This document shows, piece by piece, positions 17,245-24,104 of a DNA stretch of 64,000 bases. Source of the stretch: Parapedobacter sp964613725 (GTDB lineage: Bacteria > Bacteroidota > Bacteroidia > Sphingobacteriales > Sphingobacteriaceae); contig CAZTJY010000001.1 in the NCBI GenBank assembly GCA_964613725.1, positions 1 to 64,000 on the forward strand, in the 5' to 3' direction. The position numbers were made by a program, and so were the translations under genes. How positions within the stretch are numbered: position 1 is the first letter of the stretch; every line of letters begins with the position of its first letter. The notes under the pieces are model-generated. The model searched no databases, was not told where the DNA came from, and worked only from the letters and a program-made list of their open reading frames with translations.

Positions 17245-18192
17245 TTACAACGAAAACCGTCTGGAGATCGTAAATCCCCACCGGAACTGCCCTTTGGTCC
17301 ACGAAGAAGTGGTCACAGGAATGTATTGCATTTCTTGGATGGCTGTGGCATTGGTAAAATTGAGGTTGAAGATATGGCCACCTGTTTCGATCTCCAGACC
17401 GATGCCCAACGGATTGTAAAGCGCGGTGATGGCTTCCGCATACTGTTCCCTGCTTGCCATTGATCGGAATGGCAGGAAATAGTCCATCACCAGCGCCATA
17501 CGCCTACTTATTTTCAACCGCCCACCAACTCCTAAAGCGAACAGGTTGTCTTGATCGTCGTAATGTGCCGTGGTATTCCTACGGATATATGTGGGATGCA
17601 CGGCCAGCGACAGTGCCGAGCCGAATTTACGGGCAATTATCAATTGCCCTACGATATTAAGCCGGTCGGCAAACTGCCGGTATGATGTAGCTTCACCGTC
17701 GTTTTCCAAGTCAGCCTGTACACCGGGTATAGTTACGCTGGCGTAACCTGTTATGGTAAGCGGCACCTTGCCATCGACGGTTTGCCGTAGCATCCTGTAT
17801 TTAACATTCCCTTCGTATAATTGTGTCACTTGGGTAGCCCCCTTTGCGCGCGCAATACCAACATTCAGATTGTCCGTTATTCCATACTCAAATCCGATTT
17901 TTATATCCGTAGCGTTATCCAAGCCGAAGAAATTCTTCGCGCCGCCATTCGCGCCGGCGATGTCACCAAACCGATGGTCCACCTTGAAGTCGAGCTCGCG
18001 TTTATGGATGGTCTCGGGCGACTGGCTATTAATGATGCGCGTCGTCTTGAACGTAGCGTCCACTGCTTCTCGTACCTGCGTGCCGCTGTCGGCCAGTGCC
18101 ACTTCGATGTCGATCTGTGCCGCCACGGGAAGTGAAAAGACTACTGCCGTGATGAATAGCGCCGTACATTTGATCAATTGCGTAATCTTCAT
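17245..18192 (-). CDS. DUF5777 family outer-membrane beta-barrel protein
   Basis: A 315-residue secreted protein with a signal peptide ending near residue 25 (VAAQ). The mature part shows alternating hydrophobic strands and short turns, with the DUF5777 hallmark HRFGDIAG near residue 72 followed by FFGLDNATDIKIGFEYGITDNLNVG. It ends in a Phe/Leu-rich strand, as outer-membrane barrels do. The function is unknown. It is the last gene of a four-gene minus-strand operon with YceI and a cytochrome-like lipoprotein, so a link with redox or lipid-quinone traffic is an inference only. Confidence 0.82.
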   Translation of the reverse strand: MKITQLIKCTALFITAVVFSLPVAAQIDIEVALADSGTQVREAVDATFKTTRIINSQSPETIHKRELDFKVDHRFGDIAGANGGAKNFFGLDNATDIKIGFEYGITDNLNVGIARAKGATQVTQLYEGNVKYRMLRQTVDGKVPLTITGYASVTIPGVQADLENDGEATSYRQFADRLNIVGQLIIARKFGSALSLAVHPTYIRRNTTAHYDDQDNLFALGVGGRLKISRRMALVMDYFLPFRSMASREQYAEAITALYNPLGIGLEIETGGHIFNLNFTNATAIQEMQYIPVTTSSWTKGQFRWGFTISRRFSL

Positions 18193-18204
18193 AATCGATA
18201 ACGT

Positions 18205-18744
18205 TTACTTGGTATAGGTTGCTGAGACAGCGACTTCCACCACTTCAGCGATGTTTTTGATAACGATCCGGGGGATATCCACGTCGTGGTCGGACACGCG
18301 CACGTTGAATTTGGCAACAGCCGTTATGGACGGCCCATTAACGTGAATGGTCGCTGGGATAACATACCGTTTTTCCACCCCATGAATATCCATCGTGCCA
18401 ACCACCTTTACCGAATACGTGCCGTCGCGGCGCCAGTCGATGGGCGCATCGATTTTACCATTAAACGTGGCGTGCGGAAACCGATGGCTTTCCATGTAAT
18501 TCTCATTGAAATGCTCTCGCATAAGCCGCTTTTTGAACGTAAAGGACTTTATGGACACCTTGAATGCGATTCCTTGGCGACCAGTATCAAGAACTGACGT
18601 TGCCGTTTCGGCCACCGCTGAAATATTTTCCAGTGGTGCTTTAGAAAAAAAAGATATCCGGCTTGTCTTGTCGATCAATAAGCCCTGCGCTTCAGCATAG
18701 AAGCACAGGACCATTGCGAAAAACCAAACGTATACCTTTATCAT
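18205..18744 (-). CDS. YceI family periplasmic protein
   Basis: 179 residues with a signal peptide (about 1-19). The mature protein fits the YceI lipocalin-like barrel: SFTFKKRLMREHFNENYMES and a following FPHATFNGKI, then an MDIHGVEK turn and C-terminal FNVRVSDHDVDIP. YceI proteins bind isoprenoid quinones or similar lipids in the periplasm. Its ATG overlaps the stop of the cytochrome-like gene by 4 nt, which shows tight coupling, and DUF5777 follows 12 nt downstream. Confidence 0.88.
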   Translation of the reverse strand: MIKVYVWFFAMVLCFYAEAQGLLIDKTSRISFFSKAPLENISAVAETATSVLDTGRQGIAFKVSIKSFTFKKRLMREHFNENYMESHRFPHATFNGKIDAPIDWRRDGTYSVKVVGTMDIHGVEKRYVIPATIHVNGPSITAVAKFNVRVSDHDVDIPRIVIKNIAEVVEVAVSATYTK

Positions 18745-19121
18745 TGCGGAGCCCCCTTATCGATCCAAGCCTTGAGCAATTCCCGTTCGCGGGTAGACAA
18801 ACTCCCGTTCTTGGGCATCACCCGGCGTACAATGACCGCGTCGTTGATACGATCGATATTGTCCTTTACCGAATTGAAACTTGAAAATGTCCAATGCGGT
18901 GTTCCTTCTCCGGAACCTGTGTGGCAACTACTGCACTTCGATTGCAGCAGTGCCCCGACGAAATTGGTATAGGTCACACTGTCGGCGGTCACATCATCGC
19001 CCCCGCCATTTCCGGGCGGGTCGGGATCGGGGGTTGGCCCCTCGCCTTTCCCGCATGCGATAAATCCGTACATTAGTCCGAGCAGGGCTACCCTCCAAAT
19101 GGATGATTTCAAGCGTGTCAT
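18741..19121 (-). CDS. single-heme cytochrome c-like lipoprotein
   Basis: 126 residues with a lipobox (FIAC, Cys23), a flexible Pro/Gly/Asp linker (about 27-44), and a CSSCH heme-binding motif (Cys63, Cys66, His67). VMPKNG places a possible axial Met at residue 102. The end (LSTRERELLKAWIDKGAPQ) is typical of small cytochrome c domains. It should carry one heme and sit in the periplasm, lipid-anchored. It is translationally coupled to the YceI gene. Confidence 0.85.
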   Translation of the reverse strand: MTRLKSSIWRVALLGLMYGFIACGKGEGPTPDPDPPGNGGGDDVTADSVTYTNFVGALLQSKCSSCHTGSGEGTPHWTFSSFNSVKDNIDRINDAVIVRRVMPKNGSLSTRERELLKAWIDKGAPQ

Positions 19122-19165
19122 TGTTATTGGTTAAAACCTATGATAAATAAATGAAACGTTAATTC

Positions 19166-20008
19166 TTAAGGAGCGATCGCATCCGGTGAATCGGCATTTA
19201 GCACCGGCCAGATGCCCGCGGCAGGAAAGTCAACACCTTTGTTTTCTCCACGAGCCGCGTCTTGCCCGAAATAATAAAGCGGCCATCCTTTATAGGTGAG
19301 TTGCGTACGACCGAACACGTCAATTTCGTCGAAATCAGCATGATCAAGCACCGATGGAACGGAGGCCAATCCGACATCATAGATTGGCCATACACCGTTG
19401 TTGGAAAAATCGTCATTCGTAAAATTATTGCTATTATAGCGGTCTTGGACAAATCCATATAGGGTACGTCCGTAACCATCAACGATGTACCGCGTTTGTC
19501 CTTCACCAGGAGTGAGGTCTTCGGTATACAGGGTACCGTCTACGCCTACCAATTGGTGTTGCACCACCATGACCGAATAATCGGGTTTGGCGACAAACCA
19601 GTTGCTGCCCACCCCATCTCCACCGATCTCTCCCGGTGCAGCATCATTGGCATAATAATATAATGGCCAACCTTTGTAAGTGGATTGCAACGAACCGTCA
19701 GCCAATGTAAGGGTTCCAACATCCTCACCATCGATGGCCCCACTGGCAGCAGCATTCGCACTGTAGTAGGCCGGCCAAATCGAGGCACAGTCGCCGGCGC
19801 ACGCCGAGGTTCCATCGGCATCACGCGCGAAGAAGTAGAGCACCATGCCCACACTATCAGTCAGCACCTGACCATAGGAAGCATCGGTCGCAACAAAAAT
19901 CCCCATATTTTCCTCGGGGTCGGCCGGATTGTCTTTTTTACAAGCGGCGATCGGCAAGCAAACCACCATGGTTGCCCACCATACCAATTGGTTGCGATGT
20001 ACTTTCAT
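19166..20008 (-). CDS. COG4315-type repeat lipoprotein
   Basis: 280 residues from the ATG at 20008, with a lipobox (IAAC, Cys23). Two copies of a repeat domain are seen, each with aromatic-x-aromatic-x-x-Asp motifs (YFFARD, YYYAND, YFGQD), a GWPLYY strand, and WP near an acidic stretch; the first also has a Cys pair (ACAGDC). This is the 'secreted repeat of unknown function' family. The longer frame to 20116 is rejected because it adds a non-signal N-terminus. It is probably the first gene of the operon leading to cytochrome, YceI and DUF5777, 44 nt upstream. Confidence 0.82.
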   Translation of the reverse strand: MKVHRNQLVWWATMVVCLPIAACKKDNPADPEENMGIFVATDASYGQVLTDSVGMVLYFFARDADGTSACAGDCASIWPAYYSANAAASGAIDGEDVGTLTLADGSLQSTYKGWPLYYYANDAAPGEIGGDGVGSNWFVAKPDYSVMVVQHQLVGVDGTLYTEDLTPGEGQTRYIVDGYGRTLYGFVQDRYNSNNFTNDDFSNNGVWPIYDVGLASVPSVLDHADFDEIDVFGRTQLTYKGWPLYYFGQDAARGENKGVDFPAAGIWPVLNADSPDAIAP

Positions 20009-20173
20009 AACGTTATGGATGATGTGATCTCTTTTAAACAACTCCATACTTGCCATACGGTACAAACAGTGAATCGGTTGCCTCCATAGTGAAAAAAAAT
20101 CAGTGTATCTAGGCAACCTTCCCGATCAAAAGCTCGTACTATTGTGTAAACGAAATAGAATAGCTTGCCGATA

Positions 20174-20755
20174 GTGAATGAAGAGGCCGTAAAGCAGCAT
20201 ATTGCAGGTTGCCTTAAATACGATACGCAAAGTCAATATGCCTTGTTCAAGTATTTCTATAGCTTCGCTATGGGAATATGTCGGCGATATGCCCGTCATT
20301 CGGATGATGCATCGGATATTCTGAACGAAAGCTTCTTGAAAATATTCAACCGTATTGAGCGTTACGATGCATCCAAACCGTTCAAGACTTGGATTGGCAA
20401 AATCATCACCAATACGGCGATCGACTATTACCGGTCTTCGCTCAAATTTGCTCAACACGACGAAATCGAAGCATACGAACACATCAGCGATAGTGAAAGT
20501 ATATATGATAACCTGGCGTACGACGATTTGCTGGCAATGGTCATGTCGCTAACTCCAGCGTACCGAACGGTTTTCAACCTGTATGCCATAGACGGGTACA
20601 GCCACCAGGAAATTGCGGATTTATTGGGTATCACCGTAAATACATCAAAATCAAATTTGCATAAAGCGCGCAAAAGACTACAGGAACTGTTGGCGGACGC
20701 CTCGGCACCAGGCCGCCTAAACGAGCCACACAGGCAAACGGCAGGTAAGCGGTAG
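20174..20755 (+). CDS. RNA polymerase ECF sigma factor
   Basis: About 193 residues. The sigma-70 region 2 (about 15-80) includes YALFKYFYSFAMGICRRYARH and a DILNESFLKIFNRIERYD segment; region 4 (about 128-180) includes LTPAYRTVFNLYAIDGYSHQEIADLLGI, a helix-turn-helix. I prefer GTG 20174; TTG 20165 is also in frame. The next gene starts 15 nt later and has an N-terminal cytoplasmic segment, so it may be the cognate regulator or target. Not a SusC-linked FecI type by context. Confidence 0.92.
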   Translation: MNEEAVKQHIAGCLKYDTQSQYALFKYFYSFAMGICRRYARHSDDASDILNESFLKIFNRIERYDASKPFKTWIGKIITNTAIDYYRSSLKFAQHDEIEAYEHISDSESIYDNLAYDDLLAMVMSLTPAYRTVFNLYAIDGYSHQEIADLLGITVNTSKSNLHKARKRLQELLADASAPGRLNEPHRQTAGKR

Positions 20756-20770
20756 CAAAAGGAATGTGAA

Positions 20771-21916
20771 ATGGAAGAGAAACACCCCATAGATAAACTT
20801 TTCAGGGACGGGTTAAACAAGGCCGACATCCCATTCGATGAGCGCGCCTGGACTACTTTGTCGCGAAAGATGCGACCACGTAGACGATGGCGCCTCCTGA
20901 TTGGCATCGGCAGTGGGGTAGCCGCAGCTGTAGCCATCGCAGCCATTTCGCTATTCAACGGACATGAACGGGAGGTAACACATCCTGAACAACATGCCGC
21001 ATCGCAACAGCCGGCCGCACCGTCGAAATCCGTAATGCCCACGCCCGGCCGACCTGCTTCCGCCGATCCAACCTATTCGGCCGTACCATATAGTAAGCAT
21101 CCATCGATACCCATCGCCCACCCGCAACCGACGGGTGAGGAGTCGCTCCTTGCCCCAACATCTGTCCGATTACATGAGCTGACCGCGGCCGCCTTTCCCA
21201 ATGATTTTTACCGCCGAAGACCGCAGCACGTAGCCACGGCATTACCGGTTCGCTCGCTTCAAAAAGCGCATACACGCACCAGTAACCAACCAATATCTGC
21301 TCTCGGAATACGGAATCGAGGATGGACACTGGGCATCATCGCAGCCCCCGACTTATCGGGCTCTCAACCTTTCGGTGGTAAGCTTAGCAGCAATTTCGGA
21401 CTTATGGCTACCTATCGCCTCAATGGCCGGCTCAGTATCAGCGCCGGTGTGCTTTATGCCAAAAAACTATACCAGGCCGAATTTGCGGACTATCGCACCA
21501 CGGGCAACCCGCTTTACTCCAAATACCCACCGATTACGGTAGATGCCGATTGCAACGTGCTGGATATTCCGGTGAATATCAATGTCGACGTCGCACGCCA
21601 GCAGCGCGCTACCTGGTTTGCATCTGCCGGAGTATCCAGCTACCTGATGCTCAAGGAAACTTATGATTATACCTACCCACCGCACCAATATGGCGACTTG
21701 AAGCAGCTTACGCTGCGTAACCAAAACATGCATGTCCTTGGCATCGCCAACTTATCGGTGGGTTATCGCCGTCAACTTAGTGGTGCCGTAAACCTTACCT
21801 TACAGCCATTCGTCAAAGTTCCGCTTACAGGGATCGGCAATGGCAAGATCAAACTTTATTCCTCCGGCGTGGCCATATCGGCTGATGTGGACCTTACACG
21901 TTTCAGAAAACAGTAA
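20771..21916 (+). CDS. membrane protein with C-terminal outer-membrane beta-barrel-like domain, sigma-factor partner
   Basis: 381 residues. The first 35 residues are charged and contain the DKLFRDGLNKADIPFDERAWTTL pattern found in many Bacteroidota proteins encoded after ECF sigma factors. One membrane helix lies at about 41-60, followed by a Pro/Ser-rich linker (about 65-140) and a region of alternating strands (about 180-380) like a small outer-membrane barrel. An anti-sigma-like role for the N-terminus is inferred from gene order. Which membrane holds which part is not clear from sequence. Confidence 0.65.
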   Translation: MEEKHPIDKLFRDGLNKADIPFDERAWTTLSRKMRPRRRWRLLIGIGSGVAAAVAIAAISLFNGHEREVTHPEQHAASQQPAAPSKSVMPTPGRPASADPTYSAVPYSKHPSIPIAHPQPTGEESLLAPTSVRLHELTAAAFPNDFYRRRPQHVATALPVRSLQKAHTRTSNQPISALGIRNRGWTLGIIAAPDLSGSQPFGGKLSSNFGLMATYRLNGRLSISAGVLYAKKLYQAEFADYRTTGNPLYSKYPPITVDADCNVLDIPVNINVDVARQQRATWFASAGVSSYLMLKETYDYTYPPHQYGDLKQLTLRNQNMHVLGIANLSVGYRRQLSGAVNLTLQPFVKVPLTGIGNGKIKLYSSGVAISADVDLTRFRKQ

Positions 21917-22006
21917 CCGACCTTGTGTCTTTCCGTCACATTCCGTACTTTTGGCAGAGCTAATAGCCCGTGCCAATTACCGATCCCTCACAGCGAGTTT
22001 CAACAT

Positions 22007-23020
22007 ATGTATAAAAACAGCAAAACAATACACAGCCGCTTGACGACAAGAAAGTCATTTCTAAAACAATCCGCTTTATCACTTCTTGGTTTAAGTTTAC
22101 TTTCTTCAACGAAAACGGCGCTTGCGGACGAAAAAGCACGACAAGGCTTTGTTCCTAAGCGCACCTTCGGTAGCGATGCAAAAACCATCCGGTCTATCTC
22201 ATACAACATCTTCAATGGCTGCATTGGATATAAGGGTATCAATGGTCGCGGATTGCCGGATGGCGAACAGAGCACTTTAATTAAGGCCGCGAGGGATTTG
22301 GGACAAATCCCTATGCGGATTATGCATGAGTTAGCGTTGTACCGACCCGATATCATCAATTTTTCCGAGGGACCCGATGAAGAAACCGTTGCGGAAATGG
22401 CAAAGATACTCGGCATGGCGTATGCATTCTTTCCTGGTGGCAAAAATGGTTCGGGGAACCACCCAGGAGCTATTCTCACCAATTTTGAGATCCTAAGCTC
22501 CGAAACGAGGCCATTTTCAGACAAGAGCGATGACCTAGAGGAACTCTTCACCCGGCACTGGGGGAAAGCGAAACTTCGATTGCCAAACGGTAAATCAATC
22601 GTTGTCCATTCCGCCCACTTATGGCCTTTTGCGAAAGAAGAGAACGATACCCGCATCCGATTGGAGGAAATCGCGGCGATGCTGGCAGCCGTAGCGCATG
22701 ATGCCGGCGATGTCGACTCCATCCTCCTACAGGGCGACCTGAACCATAGCCCGGACACCGAGGAATACAAGCGCTTAAACAGCGGTTCATTGGTCGACGC
22801 ATTTACAGCGGCTGGCCGAGGCGATGGCTTTACGGCCAATGCCATTAAACCCGCCAAGCGGATCGACTACATTTATTGTGCCGGTAGGCTAGCCAATCAA
22901 ATCATTGCATGCCGTCCTTTATATGAAGGAAGCTTCCGGATGAACAACGACGACCCGAATGGATTCGCCTTGAGTGACCATCTTCCGGTATTGGCCGATT
23001 TCGGATTAGGCACCGCGTGA
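22007..23020 (+). CDS. exported endonuclease/exonuclease/phosphatase family protein
   Basis: 337 residues from ATG 22007. The N-terminus has TTRKSFLKQSALSLLGLSLLS, which resembles a Tat signal (TRKxFL). The mature part fits the EEP (DNase I-like) fold: SYNIFNG at the start, a GDLNHSPDTEEY motif near 243-254, and ALSDHLPVLADF at the end, giving the metal-binding Asp/Asn and catalytic His. The substrate could be a phosphodiester or sphingomyelin-like lipid. A longer frame from 21923 is less likely since it would precede the signal. The stop abuts the convergent AraC gene. Confidence 0.8.
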   Translation: MYKNSKTIHSRLTTRKSFLKQSALSLLGLSLLSSTKTALADEKARQGFVPKRTFGSDAKTIRSISYNIFNGCIGYKGINGRGLPDGEQSTLIKAARDLGQIPMRIMHELALYRPDIINFSEGPDEETVAEMAKILGMAYAFFPGGKNGSGNHPGAILTNFEILSSETRPFSDKSDDLEELFTRHWGKAKLRLPNGKSIVVHSAHLWPFAKEENDTRIRLEEIAAMLAAVAHDAGDVDSILLQGDLNHSPDTEEYKRLNSGSLVDAFTAAGRGDGFTANAIKPAKRIDYIYCAGRLANQIIACRPLYEGSFRMNNDDPNGFALSDHLPVLADFGLGTA

Positions 23021-24013
23021 TTAAAGCGCACTGCCGGCACCAAGCTGGCCCAATATGGAAAATACAGGCATACATACCCGTAGCAATTGGTTTGGAAGTA
23101 TACCGAAATGCTTTCGGAAAGCGGCAGTGAAATGCGAAGCATATTTATAACCGACCTCTTGGGCCACCGCTGCCACCTTTAGTTCCTTGGCAAGCAACAA
23201 CGATTTCGCCAACTCCATGCGCCGGGCAGTGAGGTAACCGAATACCGTAGTACCGTAAACCGCTTTGAACTGTTTCTTCAGTGTAGCCTCATTAGTACCC
23301 ACCGCATGAGCCAAGCCAACCAACGAATAAGATTGGGCAGGTTGGTCGTGCAACAAATCTCTCACCTTTTGCATCCGTTCCAACTCGTCGGGGCGCAGTT
23401 GCACGGAACGTCCCCTATTATCCAGGGTATCCGTCCGTTCCAGGAAGAGCACCCATAGTTCGGTAAGTTTCAACTGGGTATAGGCAGGCTGTAAATATGC
23501 CGGCTTCTTTTCTTGAAACAGTTGTTGGATAACCACAACCTTTCGCATCCCCAGCACCATGCCATTCCCGCCCAATAACCAGGTACATGTATCGGTACGC
23601 AAGAACTTGCGGAGATACGACGGGCCACTGGCCGCAGGCAGCGGGAAATCCGGAACCTCGACAATCAGCATGAGCAGTTCACAGGTATCCCCCCCCTCCA
23701 AGGCGAGGTCTTGCGTACACCCCCCTTTTACCAGAGAACAGTTGCTTTCGCCGTCCGAAAAACGTTTTACTCGCCCGTGGCACCCTACCTCGATGCCTTT
23801 CCCTTTTGCCACATAAACCAGGCGGACCTCTGACTGCGGTTGCGCCAGCATCTGGAAACGGTAGACGTCATCCGACGTATGGAACTGATAATATCGGAAG
23901 ACACCCGATCGCCTGATCGTCACCCGACCACCCGCCAATATTTCCACCCGGCTATCTCCATCCGCCAATCCCTCGTGCGTTAATCCGACAATACCATCTA
24001 TATATTCCGCCAT
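23021..24013 (-). CDS. AraC family transcriptional regulator
   Basis: 330 residues. The N-terminal two thirds are a sensing domain with no clear family. The C-terminal HTH_18 DNA-binding domain (about 225-318) has two helix-turn-helices, one in SLVGLAHAVGTNEATLKKQFK and one near VGYKYASHFTAAFRKHFG. It is divergent from a TonB receptor gene, with 91 nt between. This arrangement, with DUF4374 and PepSY genes downstream of the receptor, is typical of iron or siderophore uptake loci, where the regulator activates the receptor. The effector is not known. Confidence 0.9.
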   Translation of the reverse strand: MAEYIDGIVGLTHEGLADGDSRVEILAGGRVTIRRSGVFRYYQFHTSDDVYRFQMLAQPQSEVRLVYVAKGKGIEVGCHGRVKRFSDGESNCSLVKGGCTQDLALEGGDTCELLMLIVEVPDFPLPAASGPSYLRKFLRTDTCTWLLGGNGMVLGMRKVVVIQQLFQEKKPAYLQPAYTQLKLTELWVLFLERTDTLDNRGRSVQLRPDELERMQKVRDLLHDQPAQSYSLVGLAHAVGTNEATLKKQFKAVYGTTVFGYLTARRMELAKSLLLAKELKVAAVAQEVGYKYASHFTAAFRKHFGILPNQLLRVCMPVFSILGQLGAGSAL

Positions 24014-24044
24014 TTATAATTGAAATTCCGTTTTTTATAATTTT

Positions 24045-24055
24045 CAGGTCACCTG
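24045..24055. promoter_or_regulatory. 11-bp palindrome in the divergent promoter
   Basis: CAGGT-C-ACCTG is a perfect dyad 7 nt upstream of the plus-strand -7 box, in the place where a regulator would touch a -33 region. It could be the operator of the adjacent AraC regulator, although AraC sites are usually direct repeats. Confidence 0.35.
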
Positions 24056-24061
24056 CAATCC

Positions 24062-24080
24062 TATATTTGCGCCAAATATA
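24062..24080. promoter_or_regulatory. palindromic divergent promoter with two -7 boxes
   Basis: TATATTTG (24062-24069), three spacer bases CGC, then CAAATATA (24073-24080) form a perfect palindrome. Each arm read on its own strand is a TAnnTTTG -7 box: the plus arm serves the TonB receptor (ATG at 24105), the minus arm the AraC gene (start 24013). RNA polymerase could not occupy both at once. No TTG -33 box at 19-21 nt is clear for either. Confidence 0.45.
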
Positions 24081-24104
24081 AGTTATTTAGACTACATAAA
24101 AATA

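Noticed and set aside
20174..21916. FecI/FecR-type regulation of the SusC genes by the ECF sigma gene
   Set aside because: The partner lacks a FecR domain and the SusC genes are more than 20 kb away with their own promoter.
22000..22857. A 285-codon minus-strand frame opposite the endonuclease-like gene
   Set aside because: The plus strand encodes a signal peptide and EEP motifs; the minus frame shows no known domain.
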